Source of the DNA: Dastarcus helophoroides
Lineage: Eukaryota; Arthropoda; Insecta; Coleoptera; Bothrideridae
Direction of reading: 5' to 3'
Assembly (NCBI GenBank): GCA_028583605.1
Contig: CM053327.1
Location: 13,689,629 to 13,753,628 of the forward strand
Length of the DNA stretch: 64,000 nucleotides
Made by a program: the position numbers and the translations under genes. Shown here piece by piece: positions 47,090 through 58,768 of the stretch. A model generated the notes under the pieces. That model did not search any database. It saw nothing but the letters and a program-made list of their open reading frames with translations, and had not been told where the DNA came from. Within the stretch, counting starts at the first letter, position 1. Each line of letters starts with the position of its first letter.

Positions 47090-48957
47090 CGCTGGTTCGT
47101 ACAGTCAACCGAATAGTTATATTCTCAACTTTGTAAACATTTCCCCAAATTTTCCATTTCGTCTTTTTTTTTAATTTCTTCATTTCTCAAAATTCATTTT
47201 TTTTTCTGAAAATATTGACTTTTTTCAAATCTAACTTTCTGTTTGCAAATTTTGACTTGTTTATGAACATTAGCCTTTTTTTTTAATTTCGGTCGATCTT
47301 TCGACAAAAAAGTAAAAATTTTGAGAATATTTAGCTGAATATATTGAAAAATATTTTATGTAAATTTTGAATTTTTGTATAAAGACAAAATATTAAGAAC
47401 TTTGACATTCCCACCAGTTTCTGAAAACAACATTTATCTCAACATTGGACAATTTCTGACATCACAGTGGTATTGGGAAGGGAGTTTGTACTTCACTCAG
47501 GTAGTCATTAAAAAATAGATATTCAACTGAGTTTGGACTTTTAAATGTAGAGTTTTTCCCTAAATTGTTCTCAAAATTCGCCTCGTCTAAAGTTCTTTTT
47601 TTTATTTAAGTATTTATTAGCGCAATTCGACTTTTTTTTGTAGCCTATTCCCAAGGTTGTATTTTCTTTCTTAAAATTGTCGACCTTTTATAAACTGATG
47701 TTGCAGTAATTTTGATCGAGTTATTGTCGAAATTCCGGCATATTTCTTATTATTTGTGTTTTGCTGAAAACTTCGATTTTTTTAAATTTGACTTTCCGGA
47801 AATCCCAATCTAATACTCTTTCGTCTCTTTCTGGACATTTTGATTTTTATCTTAAAATGCATTTTTCATGTTTCTATAAATGTCGATTTTTTCCTTAAAA
47901 TTCCGTTTTCCTAAAATTTTAACTCTCCCATTTTCTATTTTCTCTAAATTTGATCGGAATGTTAAGGAATAAGTAAAAATTTAAAAAAAATTGAAACAAT
48001 AAATAAATATTATACAACAGAAAGCATTGAAATTCCAAGAAAATTCTTGTTCATTCAGTTTCTTTAGCGAAATTTAAATACACAAAATCTAAATAAAAAA
48101 GCGACAATTCCCAGAAAGATATTTTTGGAAATTGCCATTTTTTCCTAAAATTCGACTTTTCCTAAAATTTCGCATCCTCCTTACAAAATTCCATCTTTGG
48201 AAATTTTAACTCTTCGAAATTTTAGTTTTCCTTTAAAAATTGGACTATTTTCCTGGAAATATGGCACATTTTCAAGAAATGTCAACCTTTTTTTCAAAAT
48301 GTTGAATTTCCGAAAATTTTAACCTATTTTTCAAATCATCACCTTACTCTAGAAGTTTGGTCTTGTAACTCAAAAAAAAAGTTTAATCTCTTCTGTTTCT
48401 GGTAATTTCTTAAAATTAGACTTTTTACAAATTTCGATTTTTCCCAAAATTCGTTTATTTTTCTTAAATTGGATTGAAATTTTAAGAAATATTTGAATAG
48501 TTTGAGAATAAATTTTTATGAAATTTAGGGAAAACTATTTTTTCTAAAAAAAAATTATGGCAAAATTTAAATGAAATTTAAAATTGTAAGAAACATTTTT
48601 AGAAATTAAACTTTTGAAAACTTGTACATTTTTGGAAGCTTCATGAAAGGATTTTCTGACTTTTTCCCTAAAATTTGGCTCTTTTTCAAAATTTTAACTC
48701 TAATCTGAAAATTCGATACGCCCAGTTTATGCATTTAAGTAAATATGTACATATATTGAGACGGAAGTTTTTCTACTCTTTTGGTCCATCAATTTGTCAA
48801 AGTTCTATGGTGTTTCTGAAATTTTGAAAGTGGTCCATGACTACAATTATTCAAAGTGCCTCCTCGTGAACGAAATCCCACGGAAAGGGATCCGTGATGT
48901 TTCTGAAATTTTGAAAGTGATTCGTGACTGCAAAATGGTTGAGTAACCCTGCCATAA
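47090..48957 (+). mobile_element. CAGGGTT-ended element, copy B (5' end lost)
   Basis: It shares landmarks with copy A at 40846 and 41396 in the same order, with T-rich TTTCGAC words between. Its right end reads AATGGTTGAGTAACCCTG, finishing at 48957, the inverted form of a CAGGGTTACTCAACC end and comparable to the CAGGGTT start of copy A. A local duplication near that end repeats TTTCTGAAATTTTGAAAGTG (about 48814 and 48901). No coding capacity is seen. Confidence 0.5.
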
Positions 48958-48999
48958 TGGATTAATTAACAGAACTATAAGATGTAACAGCCACAGGTT

Positions 49000-49740
49000 T
49001 CTAACTTCTACCGGGAAAATTTTCGAATGTAAACTAAATTTTCGTGTTTAAATTTGAGATTTTGAGAAGAAATTAAAAAAATAATTGTAAAAGGATAAAA
49101 GTGAGATAGTTACCACAGGAGAGTAGATGCTTTGAAATTTAAATTGAATTTTGCAAGCATAATGATAGCAGCTAATACTTCTATGCAAAGGTAGACCCTT
49201 ACTTCCGTTAATGTATCAGCGCAAACCAAAAGCATCCACGTGTCATCTTTTATGTCATAAAGTTTGAGAAACTGTCTCACTAAGAACGCGAATTACGAAA
49301 AGACAATTTTTGGAAGCGTGTAGCTTTGTATTTTATAAAGTAACTTGATATTAGGTAGGTGTATGGTTTGAATATCACTAATAATTTGTAATTATTAAAT
49401 TTAACTTAGAGTGTTTTGCTTTAAAAAGGGAAATCATCTATCCCTACTGAAAAGGATAGACGCCTTTACTTTTTTAACTCTAAATGCCCTTAAAGTAATT
49501 CTGTATCGCTTAAGCTAACTGCATGAGCCTTTAACCAAAGTTTAAGAATACTTCGTAATTAATTAAAAAATTTGAAGATCATCCACGTGCTGAATGAACA
49601 CAAGGCACCTAAATAGTAGCTTTTCATGAAATATCAAAAGGAAATATTGAGATCAACAAAATATTTCATAGATAACGGATTCGATAAAGAACATTAAGGA
49701 GAAGGTTTTGAAATAAAAATGCTTAAAAAAATGACATCCT
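49000..49740. other. Non-coding, nothing recognised
   Basis: AT-rich, no repeats or frames of note. Confidence 0.3.
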
Positions 49741-49742
49741 AA

Positions 49743-49991
49743 AGCTTTTTTGCGGTAGCTGACAATTCACTAAATAATCAAAGCTCTGTAGAAGATAATG
49801 CAATTTACCAAACTGAAGAAACAGAATAAGAATCAGGTCCATTCAGGAGACCAATAATTCTGGTGGATGATCGAAGTCTTTTCAGTCATACAGTTGCAGT
49901 TATTCAAAATAAAGATACTGCACAACCAGAACTAAGTTCATTCAGTAATAGAATCAATTCTGTTCGTCATTCAACAAAATTTAAGAAGTGA
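49743..49991 (+). pseudogene. Unrecognised broken reading frame upstream of the LINE tail
   Basis: Read in one phase, the segment gives about 82 codons with a single internal stop (near 49829). The translation is not low complexity (SLNNQSSVEDNAIYQTEE, then FRRPIILVDDRSLFSHTVAV). It ends shortly before a LINE C-terminal remnant on the same strand but in a different phase. It might be a fragment of a gene or of another element; I do not recognise it. Confidence 0.2.
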
Positions 49992-50164
49992 CTTTTTTGT
50001 TCTGTTATTATTTTTTAGAAGAATAATAAGTAAGTTAAACCAAACTGCAATGTGGCATTGATAAGCATTAACATTTTCTTTGATTAATCTATAAGGGATT
50101 CCCTTGCGGTTTAAAGTGACCGAAGGACTTCCTAGAATTCGAAGAAGTAAAAAATTATATGTAC

Positions 50165-50698
50165 ATAAGAGTACTAATAGACAAATGCTGCAACGAAGAA
50201 TCCGAAGTAAATCTGAGAATAGCGAAGAGTAATAGGTTAAAGAGATTTCCCACAAGACTAAAATCAGTCTGAATAAAACCATACTAAGACCCACGAGGCT
50301 GTATGTTTGTGAATCATGGACTATGAACAAAAAAATTGAATAAAACCTGTTGATCTGGGAAAGGAAAATATTACGTAGAATTTTTGGAGGGAAGAATGTA
50401 GAAGACATCTCGAAAAGACGTTCAAATAGAGAGATATACGAAATGTTTGGAGAACCGGCGATATCTCACTACGTGAGGGCGCGGAGATTACAATAGTCGG
50501 GGCATCTGGAAAGGATGGAGGAATGCAGATTAGTTAAAAACTGCGGTTGGACGATTCCAGAAGGTAAAAGAAGGAAAGGTAGATCAAGAAAACAGTGGCG
50601 TGACGCAGTACTGGAGAACCTTAAAGGAAAGAGTATTAAAAATTGCAGAATAACAGCTGGAGACGGAGAGTATTGGAAGAGCATTATCAAGCTATAGG
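50165..50698 (+). pseudogene. RTE-like LINE ORF2, C-terminal remnant
   Basis: The conceptual protein runs ...QRRIRSKSENSE, a shift, ILRPTRLYVCESWTMNKKIE, a stop, LLIWERKILRRIFGGKNVED. It then gives REIYEMFGEPAISHYVRARR, SGHLERMEECRLVKN, GKRRKGRSRKQWRDAV and EYWKSIIKL before TAG at 50696. This is the usual C-terminus of insect endonuclease-reverse transcriptase proteins of RTE-like elements. Only about the last 175 residues remain. A few stops show decay, but the last 60 codons are open. Confidence 0.75.
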
Positions 50699-51979
50699 CC
50701 TAAAAGGCCTGTAAACGCTTTCATATAAATATTATCCTTATTCTATCCTCACAGTAATATAAACGCAGGAGTATCTAACCCACACGTTAGGCTTCTATCC
50801 TAACAACCTGTACTGGGAATTCCTTTACTTTTAAAAGTATGGACTGTAGTTTTATTCAATTATTCTTTACCACGTAGTAGCTAATAGCCATAGCTTTCAT
50901 GATAATCATAATAATTTAATTATTTGATTTTTTCAGGAAAAAAACTGTCAATTTCAAAATGTGTAGCAACTATTTCACTTTTACCCCATCACCTTAAAAT
51001 TTCAAAACACATGTAATCATAATAAATGAAAGAACGAAAGAACTTGTTTGTTTTTTAATACTTTAATATGACCCTAGGTATAGCAATACTAAAAAACAGG
51101 TGAAGAATCTCAATGTTCTCAAAGGTATTTCCCACTGATTTATCATATCGATCTTATCAACATCGCTAATTTTTAGTGTAAAAATCTACAGCAGCTGCTA
51201 ATTTAATTGTTTTATATTATTTATATTTACATCATGATTGTAATTAAGTACCTCTTACGTTAGAGGAGCTTTCTGTAACTATTTAATCATCCATGTGCAC
51301 TTTAAAACGAGTTTGAATTCATTATCCACTCTGCCCATAATATATAAAGTGATTTATTTCTATGGGCTATCTACAGTTACCTATGCTGCTGGTTTTAACA
51401 TTATATACATATTTTAGTTCGGCTACAATATTACTGACATCACTCAATGAACTGTGTCACTATGTATCTATTAAAACTCTCGTAACATATTTAAATTTTA
51501 TTTTTTCGACAAACGCCCCAACTGTTGCTCCAGATTCAAATTAAGACTTATCTGGAGATCTACCCCTAAATGGCGGCGGTATCTAGAGGACTCACGCCAA
51601 GCTTCAATTTAAGGTAGAACACGTCGACGTTGAGCCAATTCACGGTCGTATAAATAGATGATATCGAGGCACCCACATGTCGCATACGGGCCTAGGCACT
51701 AATAGTTCTTAAATTGGCCTTGATTAGTCCACATACCTGCAGCTGGCTCACGTCAGTTTCCCGTTGTCCCACCTTGAAGATCTCACACGCAGCTGAGATT
51801 ATACGGGTCGTCGATACGCATTCTTTAATCTTTTGTACTATTAGAGTAAATTGTTTCATAAAATACACAAAAGGTAATATAATTGGTTAGATTTTAAACC
51901 TTACATTTGGTCCACTTAGATCATCACTAATTTAATTTAGTTATTCTGCATGAGAACGCGTTGAAGTTGCCAGAGTTCT
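50699..51979. other. Non-coding; GC-richer patch at 51545-51810
   Basis: The start may hold the LINE 3' untranslated region. The patch at 51545-51810 (GGCGGCGGTATCTAGAGG, CACGTCGACG) lacks repeats and may be regulatory. No gene is recognised. Confidence 0.3.
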
Positions 51980-52712
51980 CAGTAAGCATGCATAAAAGGC
52001 AACTACCTTCAGTTACTTGATCTATTTAGATTTACTACCTTCAGTGAATTACTTATCTATCAAGCTATGTTCAATCTGCTATTTATGTAGCTAGTCTTCA
52101 GTTCTATCGATCTAGTCATGCAACCAGTTTTCGTTTATCGATCTATTTATGCAGCTCCCTTTAGTTTATCGATCTACTTATCCAAATATCTCTTACTTGT
52201 AAAGCTAGTTTCAGTCGAACGATATATTTATACACCTTTTTTCAAGTGCCTATCAATCTATTTATGTAGCTAATTTCCGGCTATCAATCTATTTATGTAG
52301 CTATTTTTATTCATTCAATTTATTTATAAAATACTTTCAATCAATAGATCTATTTACTAAACTAAATTGAGACTATCGATCTACTTATGCGATTACATTT
52401 ATTCAATTGACCTATTCATGTACCTATACGTTTAGTATACCGATCTATTTATGCTAGTACCTTTAGTCTATTGATTTGTTTATGTAGTTACTCTCAGTCT
52501 ATCATCTATTTATCTAGCTACGTTTAGTTTATCTATTTGTTTGTGTAACCACCTTCAGTATATAGATCTACTTGTACTAGCTAACTTTAATCTAACGGTC
52601 CTTTTTATGTATTTACCTCCAGTATATCGAACTACCTATATATCTACCTAGTCTTTAGATCTATTTATGTAAATATTTCAAGTCATTCGATTTGTTTTTG
52701 TAGCCATCTGAA
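51980..52712 (+). repeat. Degenerate minisatellite of about 31 bp, left part
   Basis: About 23 imperfect units follow one another, each built on CTTCAGT or TTTAGT, then CTATCGATCTATTTATG, then TAGCTAC. The unit length drifts between about 28 and 35 bases. The same units resume at about 56607 beyond the LINE, so the array was split by that insertion. Confidence 0.8.
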
Positions 52713-52734
52713 ACAGTTTTTTTTTAATTCCAGG

Positions 52735-53103
52735 TGAGGATGTTTACAGCACCACTACACCACTGACCAGCAGCATATCTACTTCAAAAAAGCATGAATA
52801 TGAAGGAACACATCCAGTAAACGACTGGTAAAGCCAAAAAAACGACCTTCGCCATAAACTGGATGATGGCTAACAAAGGGGGACCTCGATACAGTAAAGG
52901 AAGACTAATTAGCAGTGTGGTGTACTCGTCATTACTCTACGCAACACCAGTGTGGCATAAAGTTCTGGAGTTCAAACTAAAAGCGAAAAAAACTAGAAAA
53001 GGTCCAAAGGAAACTAGAAAGATCGGCATTGCATACAAAACAATCTCACTAGAAGCTGTCCTGGCACTAGCAGTGGGTACAGAATTGACATTTCCTCGTT
53101 GAC
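52735..53103 (+). pseudogene. R1-clade LINE ORF2 fragment after the RT domain, plus strand
   Basis: The frame shows FAINWMMANKGGPRYSKGRL, then SSVVYSSLLYATPVWH, then RKIGIAYKTISLEAVLALAV. This is the conserved stretch following the reverse transcriptase domain in R1-clade proteins (usual forms: NxGGPR, LLYxxPVW, RxxYRTVS). A frameshift near 52831 separates it from an upstream remnant. It stops abruptly at 53103, where the opposite strand takes over with an earlier part of a similar ORF. Confidence 0.75.
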
Positions 53104-53990
53104 AGTCCTTTATTTTCTTCCACTATTCGGGTGACTCTTAAAATTGCCTCTTTTGTCGACTTACCTTTTCGGAAACCCGTATTGATTTGTAGAAAATTTT
53201 CCATCAAGTTCCTCAGTTAATCTTTGTGCGAGTAGATGTTCCAATAGCTTTGCTTAGAGCATTCAATAAGCAAATAGGTCTATACATTGCGTTTTCTTCT
53301 GGTGCTTTTTCTTTGTTTTTTCAATAGTACTAGCTTTCCGATTTTCCAGCCTGCTGGAAATTTTTCTTGATATAGCAGGTTATTCATCGTTTTTAGCACT
53401 AGTAGAGGGCAGTGTGTACCAATGGCTTTTACCAGTAGAGGGGATATTTGGTCAACTTCCGTAATCTTTGTCAGTGCCTTTGTAAGTTCTTCGGGGTATT
53501 TCCCATTCTTGGATATTCTCCGGGGACCACCTTTGTTCTTCATGTGTGGGGAAAAGCTCTTCCGCGATAATCATCTGTTCCTCGTCGTTTAACGTGATTG
53601 GATTTCTACACCCAAGTTTCTTCGTTACAATTTTGTAACCATTTCCCCAAATATCTCCATCTACTTCGTCACATGCCTTTTTCCGGGTTTTGGTTTTTTG
53701 GCCGTTTTTTATCTCTTTGTTTAGTTTCCTTTTCGGTTCGTTATATCTTTCCCTGAGTGTCGCCTTTTCTTCCAGCTGTGCATTTCTATTTCCATTTTGC
53801 CTTGTGTAGTGTCTTTGCAGATTTTTCTGGTCTCTGCTATTTCCTCGTTTCATCAGTACACTGGGTTTCTATTAGGTCTCGTCCCTTTCTTCCAAGTTTT
53901 GTCTGCGGCTGCATTAATCAAGGTTGTAATATTATATTCGTCCCCACACGTTTATTTTGTCTGCTTCTTCCTTGAACTTCTTTGCAAATT
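53104..53990 (-). pseudogene. R1-clade LINE ORF2: linker and start of the RT domain
   Basis: Reading 53990 to 53104 on the minus strand, the linker shows RERYNEPKRKLNKEIKN, CDEVDGDIWGNGYKIVTKKL and ELFPTHEEQRW. The RT start follows: FPAGWKIGKLVLL, then after a shift YRPICLLNALSKAIG, LLAQRLTEELD and a worn QYGFRKGKSTKEAILRV. The catalytic YxDD region is absent because the copy breaks at 53104. Frameshifts near 53280 and 53220 and in-frame stops show decay. Confidence 0.8.
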
Positions 53991-54019
53991 CGTCTAATTT
54001 TGTTTTTGGTAATTTTCCA

Positions 54020-54663
54020 TGTTTATCCTGAACTTACCGAGGAGTGTATGTGAAAGTATATATTCTTGTGTAAGCTCAGATTTTCTTCCTCGCTTACTTT
54101 CCAGTCATCTATTGCGCTCACTAAGTCTTCTATAGTCAGCGTAATGTCAATTATCGAGTTGCTCTCATGCCTGACTAAAGTTGGTGTAGAACCTTTCTTG
54201 GTTTTGCACTACTAAACCGTGCATCGCCATCCAGTCTAACATGAGTTCCCCTCTTTTGTTATCATATTCTGATGCCGGGCCTTCGACTTGCTATTAAAAT
54301 TTCCCCCTATTATTAAACTCCTATGTTTCCTTATACTTCTCCCGACGTTCTCCAGGTATGTTTGAAATTCTTCGTCTGTAATGTTTAGTGAGGAGTAGCA
54401 GCTGTAGATATGTATGGTGTTTACTTTTATCCAGATGAATCCCTCCTGTCCCATCTCACAGTTGTTTATGGTTATATTGTTGTTGTAAGATCTTATTGCC
54501 GCGTCTCCTATTATGTCGGACATCCAGGGGTGTTTTCGGATAAGGTATTTGTTTGGCTCTTGTATTAAGGCAATGTCGATTTTATTTTGTTCTGCAATTT
54601 TGTCTAAGAGTTGCATTGCTGACCTACACCGGTTTAGGTTGGCTTGTAAGATCTTTACCATTA
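54020..54663 (-). pseudogene. R1-clade LINE ORF2: endonuclease domain
   Basis: It starts at the minus-strand ATG at 54661 (MVKILQANLNRCRSAMQLLD). Catalytic Glu is present in IQEPNKY, and IHIYSCYSSLN and IIGGNFNSKS follow. Families have GDFN, so the Asp is replaced by Asn. The tail carries IIDITLTIEDL and LSLHKNIYF where SDHxxI is expected, so the second Asp of the pair is also lost. The first 141 codons are open; the remainder shifts frame after about 54236. Endonuclease activity would be abolished. Confidence 0.82.
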
Positions 54664-54679
54664 TGACGAGTTTAAAAGT

Positions 54680-56520
54680 TTACCTACGTTCTCCGATGGG
54701 CGCTCCCCTTTCCTCCCCTTTTACATGTTTTATTTCCTGTTTCTCTCTGTCTCTTGCTCTCTTAATTCTTGTTACTGCTTTTCTGTAGAATGGACAGAAC
54801 ATTTCGTTGGCTCTGCTGTCCGCTTTTCTCATAGACGTAACAGTGGACCTCGTTTTTGCAATCCTTTGCTTTATGTGTAGCTTTATGTGCATCTATAACA
54901 TTTGGCTTCGCTTTGCTTCTCTTCTGTGCAATGATCTACTTTATGTCCATATCTCGGAACATGTGAAAAGTTTTGTGGGTTTTATGCTCACTTCTATTGT
55001 CCAAGTTTTCGCAACCGTTTCCTATATTTCGCATTCCTATCAGCAGGTTTGGTACCTTGATTACCGCGTACTGCAGGCCACTTTTGTTAACCTTTTTTGA
55101 CATATTGATGGTAAGATCAGGACTTTTGTAGTTCGGTTCTTCGGTTGTGTCTTCGTCTATGTCTTTTAGGAATATTGTTGTTGTGCCTTTAAGCAGGGTT
55201 ATTTCTCTTTCTAGCTTTCTCGTTACTTCTTCCTTTGGCACTTTTATGTTATTCTCCTGATTGATTTGCAAGTTTCCTTCGTTTGCTTTAGTCATCTTAG
55301 CTTTAATTCCTAGCTCCTGTGAGTTCACTTGTCAGTTAATACTTTTCTACTAACTCATTTTCTCCTCTTCCTGTTTTACGTAGCCTTTTTTTCCCATTTG
55401 GGTTTTGTTTGATGTTCTTGCACGTCACCGAATACAGTTGATTGGCTCGCTTCAATCCCCTTTTGCTTGCCTTCTAGATCATTTCCTCATTTGAATATTG
55501 TTACTTCTATGTTTGAGTTTGTAACGAAAAACTCAATTGTTCTATAGATTTGGTCTCTGCTGCTGTCATCCGTCAAAGCAAGCTTTTTTCCGTCATTTGC
55601 AGTCAAGTGCTTTTAATTTGTCTTACTGCTTTGAAGATGTGCATTTTATGGTCCTCGTCTTTGGTATCTTCCCATATAGGTAAATAAATGTTTCGAACTC
55701 ATTTCAAAGTCACCGTTCTGGTTTGGGAAACCAGAGTGCGTCATCATAGCTGCTTCTTCTCCCCGCTTACCTTGTTTTTGCAGATTTTCCTTTGCGTCTA
55801 ATTTGTATAACATTGTCTTTGCCAACTTTGTTTTTTACCCCAATTTTTTCATTACATGGGAGCATAATGTCATAGTCATTTAGAGTATTTTCTAGTGTCT
55901 TGTTTTCAAAGTTTAATTTTGAAAACACTTCTTCTTCTCACTCTTCGTCATCTATTTGTTGGAATGCTTTGTACGTTTCGTCGTTTATCAGCAATTTCTT
56001 CCTAGTTTCTTTTCGTTCCGCCAATTGGCATTGTTTATATTTTGTAGCTCTTTTGTTACTCTCTTTTTCACTTAACATCTGTGCATATTTTTGTTCTAGG
56101 TCAGTTATTCGTCTATCCAGCTCCTCATTAATTTTTTTAAGATTTTAGTTTTCTTTTCTTAATCTTTTGTTTTCTCTTTCGTTTGCTGTGGGTGATTTTT
56201 GTGCCCATATGGTGCGTCTCTGTTTATATCGCTATTTGCCAGCGCAACTTCTTTTCTTTGAACTTTATCCATATATTTTGCTGTAAGTAGTTCTGTGTAA
56301 AGTAAGAGCTTATTGTTAATTTCCGTAAAACTCTCTCTTGGGTTTGTCAGCTTCCTTTATTACTTTCTCTAGCATCTCTACTTTGTTCACTATGCCTTCT
56401 TTGGTATTTTGAAATATGTCCCATTCTAGAAGAGGGATTATCTTGTCTATTTTCTGGTGTGTCTTCTCTCCGTTTCTTTCTTGTTGTCTTCTCATCTAGA
56501 GCTCCCGTTTGCATGGATAA
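54680..56520 (-). pseudogene. R1-clade LINE ORF1 (gag-like), broken
   Basis: Upstream of the endonuclease on the minus strand lies a lysine/glutamate-rich protein with many stops. It starts near 56520-56490 (ALDEKTTRKKRRK), has a likely coiled-coil middle, and an open stretch at 54936-55328 (VTRKLEREITLLKGTTTIFL, NKSGLQYAVIKVPNLLIGMR). Zinc-knuckle remnants follow at about 54800-54970: RYGHKVDHC, then CYRC, and after a frameshift a THKAKDC-like half, fitting CCHC spacing. This order (coiled coil, RNA-binding region, knuckles) is usual for ORF1 of this clade. Confidence 0.7.
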
Positions 56521-56606
56521 TTTCGGGAGTGAATGTATTCTGCACCTGAGTGGTGTTCTTTGGATGGAGTCCCTTCTTGCAAAGGGATCGTTTTTATTTT
56601 GTTCAT

Positions 56607-56790
56607 TGGTGTAGCAGTATATTGATCTAGGGATCTATTTACCTTTGGATCATAAATCTATATATTTATACAGCGAGCCTAACTGAATCGATCCATTTAT
56701 CTAGCTATTTTTGATTTTTAGATCTGCTTACGATAAAGATATCTTCAGTATATGCATCCGTTTATTTTAAAATCATTCTTGTTAGCTGTC
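56607..56790 (+). repeat. Degenerate minisatellite of about 31 bp, right part
   Basis: Four to five units (TATTGATCTAGGGATCTATT, AATCGATCCATTTATCTAGC and so on) continue the array of 51980-52712 on the far side of the LINE pieces. Confidence 0.7.
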
Positions 56791-56819
56791 TCTTAATAAT
56801 TCGTCGGGCAAAAATTTCG

Positions 56820-57240
56820 TTTTCTCTATCATTAAAAAGTGACACCATAAGGTCTTTACGACGTCGAAATTCGTTTACTAAATCTTTCGCGATTTGCATG
56901 ATGGAGCTGGTATACCAGCGGTGCGGCATTACGTCGGCAAATCATGTTGCAGCGTAGGAAAAACGGCAATATGTTGACACACACACGGCTTCGATGTCAA
57001 TGCCGAAATAATGACGATTATATAGGAAAAGTAATTTTCCCCTTCATTTGCATACTTGATGAAAATCCCATCGACCCCCGCACGCCTACCCCTATCGGCC
57101 TGTCGGGACGTTTGTGTTGTTTTATCGATACAAAATATTCGCCGGATATCATCGCTATCTGTTATGACATTTATTGGATTATTTGTTAGTTGATTACAAT
57201 CTTGCTGACGTATACTAATAGGGCAATCAAATTTCTCATC
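56820..57240. promoter_or_regulatory. GC-richer island, candidate conserved element
   Basis: Balanced-composition sequence. An 81-codon open frame at 56944-57189 is not recognised. No repeat words are present. Confidence 0.25.
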
Positions 57241-57282
57241 CGGAGAACGTTCTTTAATTTTTCCTCAAGCTTGGTTTGGTCA

Positions 57283-57330
57283 GAGGCGGACTAAGGGTCG
57301 CTCTTTCCAAAATTTTCGTCACATGCTAAA
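57283..57330 (+). mobile_element. Solo transposon-like end (CAGAGGCGGACTAAGGG)
   Basis: The sequence resembles the CAGTGGCG ends at 33967 and 59035 and is followed by AT-rich words. No partner end was found. Confidence 0.28.
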
Positions 57331-58735
57331 GAGACTGTAGTTTGTATATCGAAAAAATAACGAATAAAAATTAAATACAAGTTATGTAATTCTTCTGTGA
57401 CAAAAATCAATTGCTAGAATTTCCCCCATTATTCTTTTTTTAGAATATTCGGCATATAAGGTAACATCAGACACGACATTGATTTCAAACTGTTAGAAAT
57501 TTAGGCATGTTGTAGCCTTTTCAATTGAGTTGATTTACTTTGGTCTCATGGAGTTATATAATTAAAATTCATTTTCAAAATCGAAATTTTAATTTAATTT
57601 CTCCATGTTATTTGCGTGTTACTTATTGTAGTAGATTAACAAACTATATAATTTTATAGGCACCTGATTTGCTCTGGCATTTAAACAAAAATCAATTAAC
57701 TAACCAATTCTTTAGGTTATTAACTTACTTTAAGTAATGTTAAAGAACAGTAATAATTTAAATGCTGTAGTATACTTTTTAAGAAGTGGCGCATCCACAG
57801 TTTTGGTGAACACGTCTGTACAGATCGAAATTGGTCTCTATGTGTTTGATCTCCTACAGAATATGTACTTCAGAATGCAATCAAAGCTATAACTTGCCCA
57901 ATGACAAGAAAGCAATTTAAGACTTGCTTTAGTTATAAACAAAGTTTAGACTAAGGCTGGTAGTGCTCCCAGGCATTTATCAGTCGCTTAACTCAAGAAT
58001 AACAACAACCTGATAACACCCGAATTTCACGAAAGGAAATGCTCATAATAACTTAGTGAGATAAGACTTTGAAGTCGACCGAAGTCATCAAGGGCAGTTT
58101 GATGGAGCAAGTGCGACCAACACGACCCTCGAATGTTCCATATCAAATCCGGCGGTGAAACTAGTTGAAGTACAAACACAGTTGACATAGGAAGCGGGGA
58201 TATCCGCCAAGAAGACCGACCGCAAGCTTTCTCGGCCCACTTGCGGTCAAAGCCGTAAGACGTTCTCAAGATAAATAACTGTATCTATCCTTCCACCCCG
58301 TCTAAGGACACACTAATGATCCCCGACGACTATCAAGCTGCTACGCTGATATATACGTGAAGTCGGCACCCTAATGACCGCTCTAGATAAGGGAGGCCCA
58401 CGTATCATAATAAAAATCATAAATTTATTGGAGGTCATAAAGTTTTTCCTGGCAGTTTGAACGTCATCTCTATGATCAGGAACGTATCCTGAAAATGTCC
58501 AATGCAAAGGATAAATAAACCATTTTCTAGTAGCACTTTGGTAGAAATTTCATTAAAAAAAATCATCTTTTAAATATCATTCCTTAAATAAAAATGATGA
58601 GGCTGTTGAAATGTCATAATGATGAAATTGTTTCCTAATATCTCCACTCATTAAGTTCATGTCTAGGAAATCATTTCGAAGAATATCGAAAGAGAGACTT
58701 TAAATGTTACGTTTGAGCGAAATTTTTCTCTGAGA
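57331..58735. other. Non-coding; GC-richer part 57940-58510 unrecognised
   Basis: Two minus-strand frames (58027-58269 and 58313-58507) lie in the richer part, with ordinary amino-acid composition but no motif. The patch might be a host or transposon remnant, and I could not place it. Confidence 0.25.
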
Positions 58736-58768
58736 GAGAAAGAGAGAGAGAGAGAGATTTGTGTTTAT
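58732..58768. repeat. Short GA microsatellite
   Basis: About 16 GA dinucleotides with one interruption. Confidence 0.85.

Noticed and set aside
49971..50408. 145-codon minus-strand frame with hydrophobic stretches
   Set aside because: It overlaps the RTE-like LINE tail antisense; hydrophobicity comes from reading A-rich sense codons backwards.
54513..55100. Plus-strand frames of 91 and 97 codons resembling membrane proteins
   Set aside because: They are the antisense of the R1-clade LINE ORF1 and endonuclease.
52735..56600. Twin-priming explanation for the inverted LINE pieces
   Set aside because: In twin priming the 3' segment points away from the junction and ends in poly(A); here it points into the junction.
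57780..58510. Copia-like polyprotein remnant on the minus strand
   Set aside because: The GC-richer patch looked coding-like, but no protease, integrase or reverse transcriptase motif could be read in any phase.
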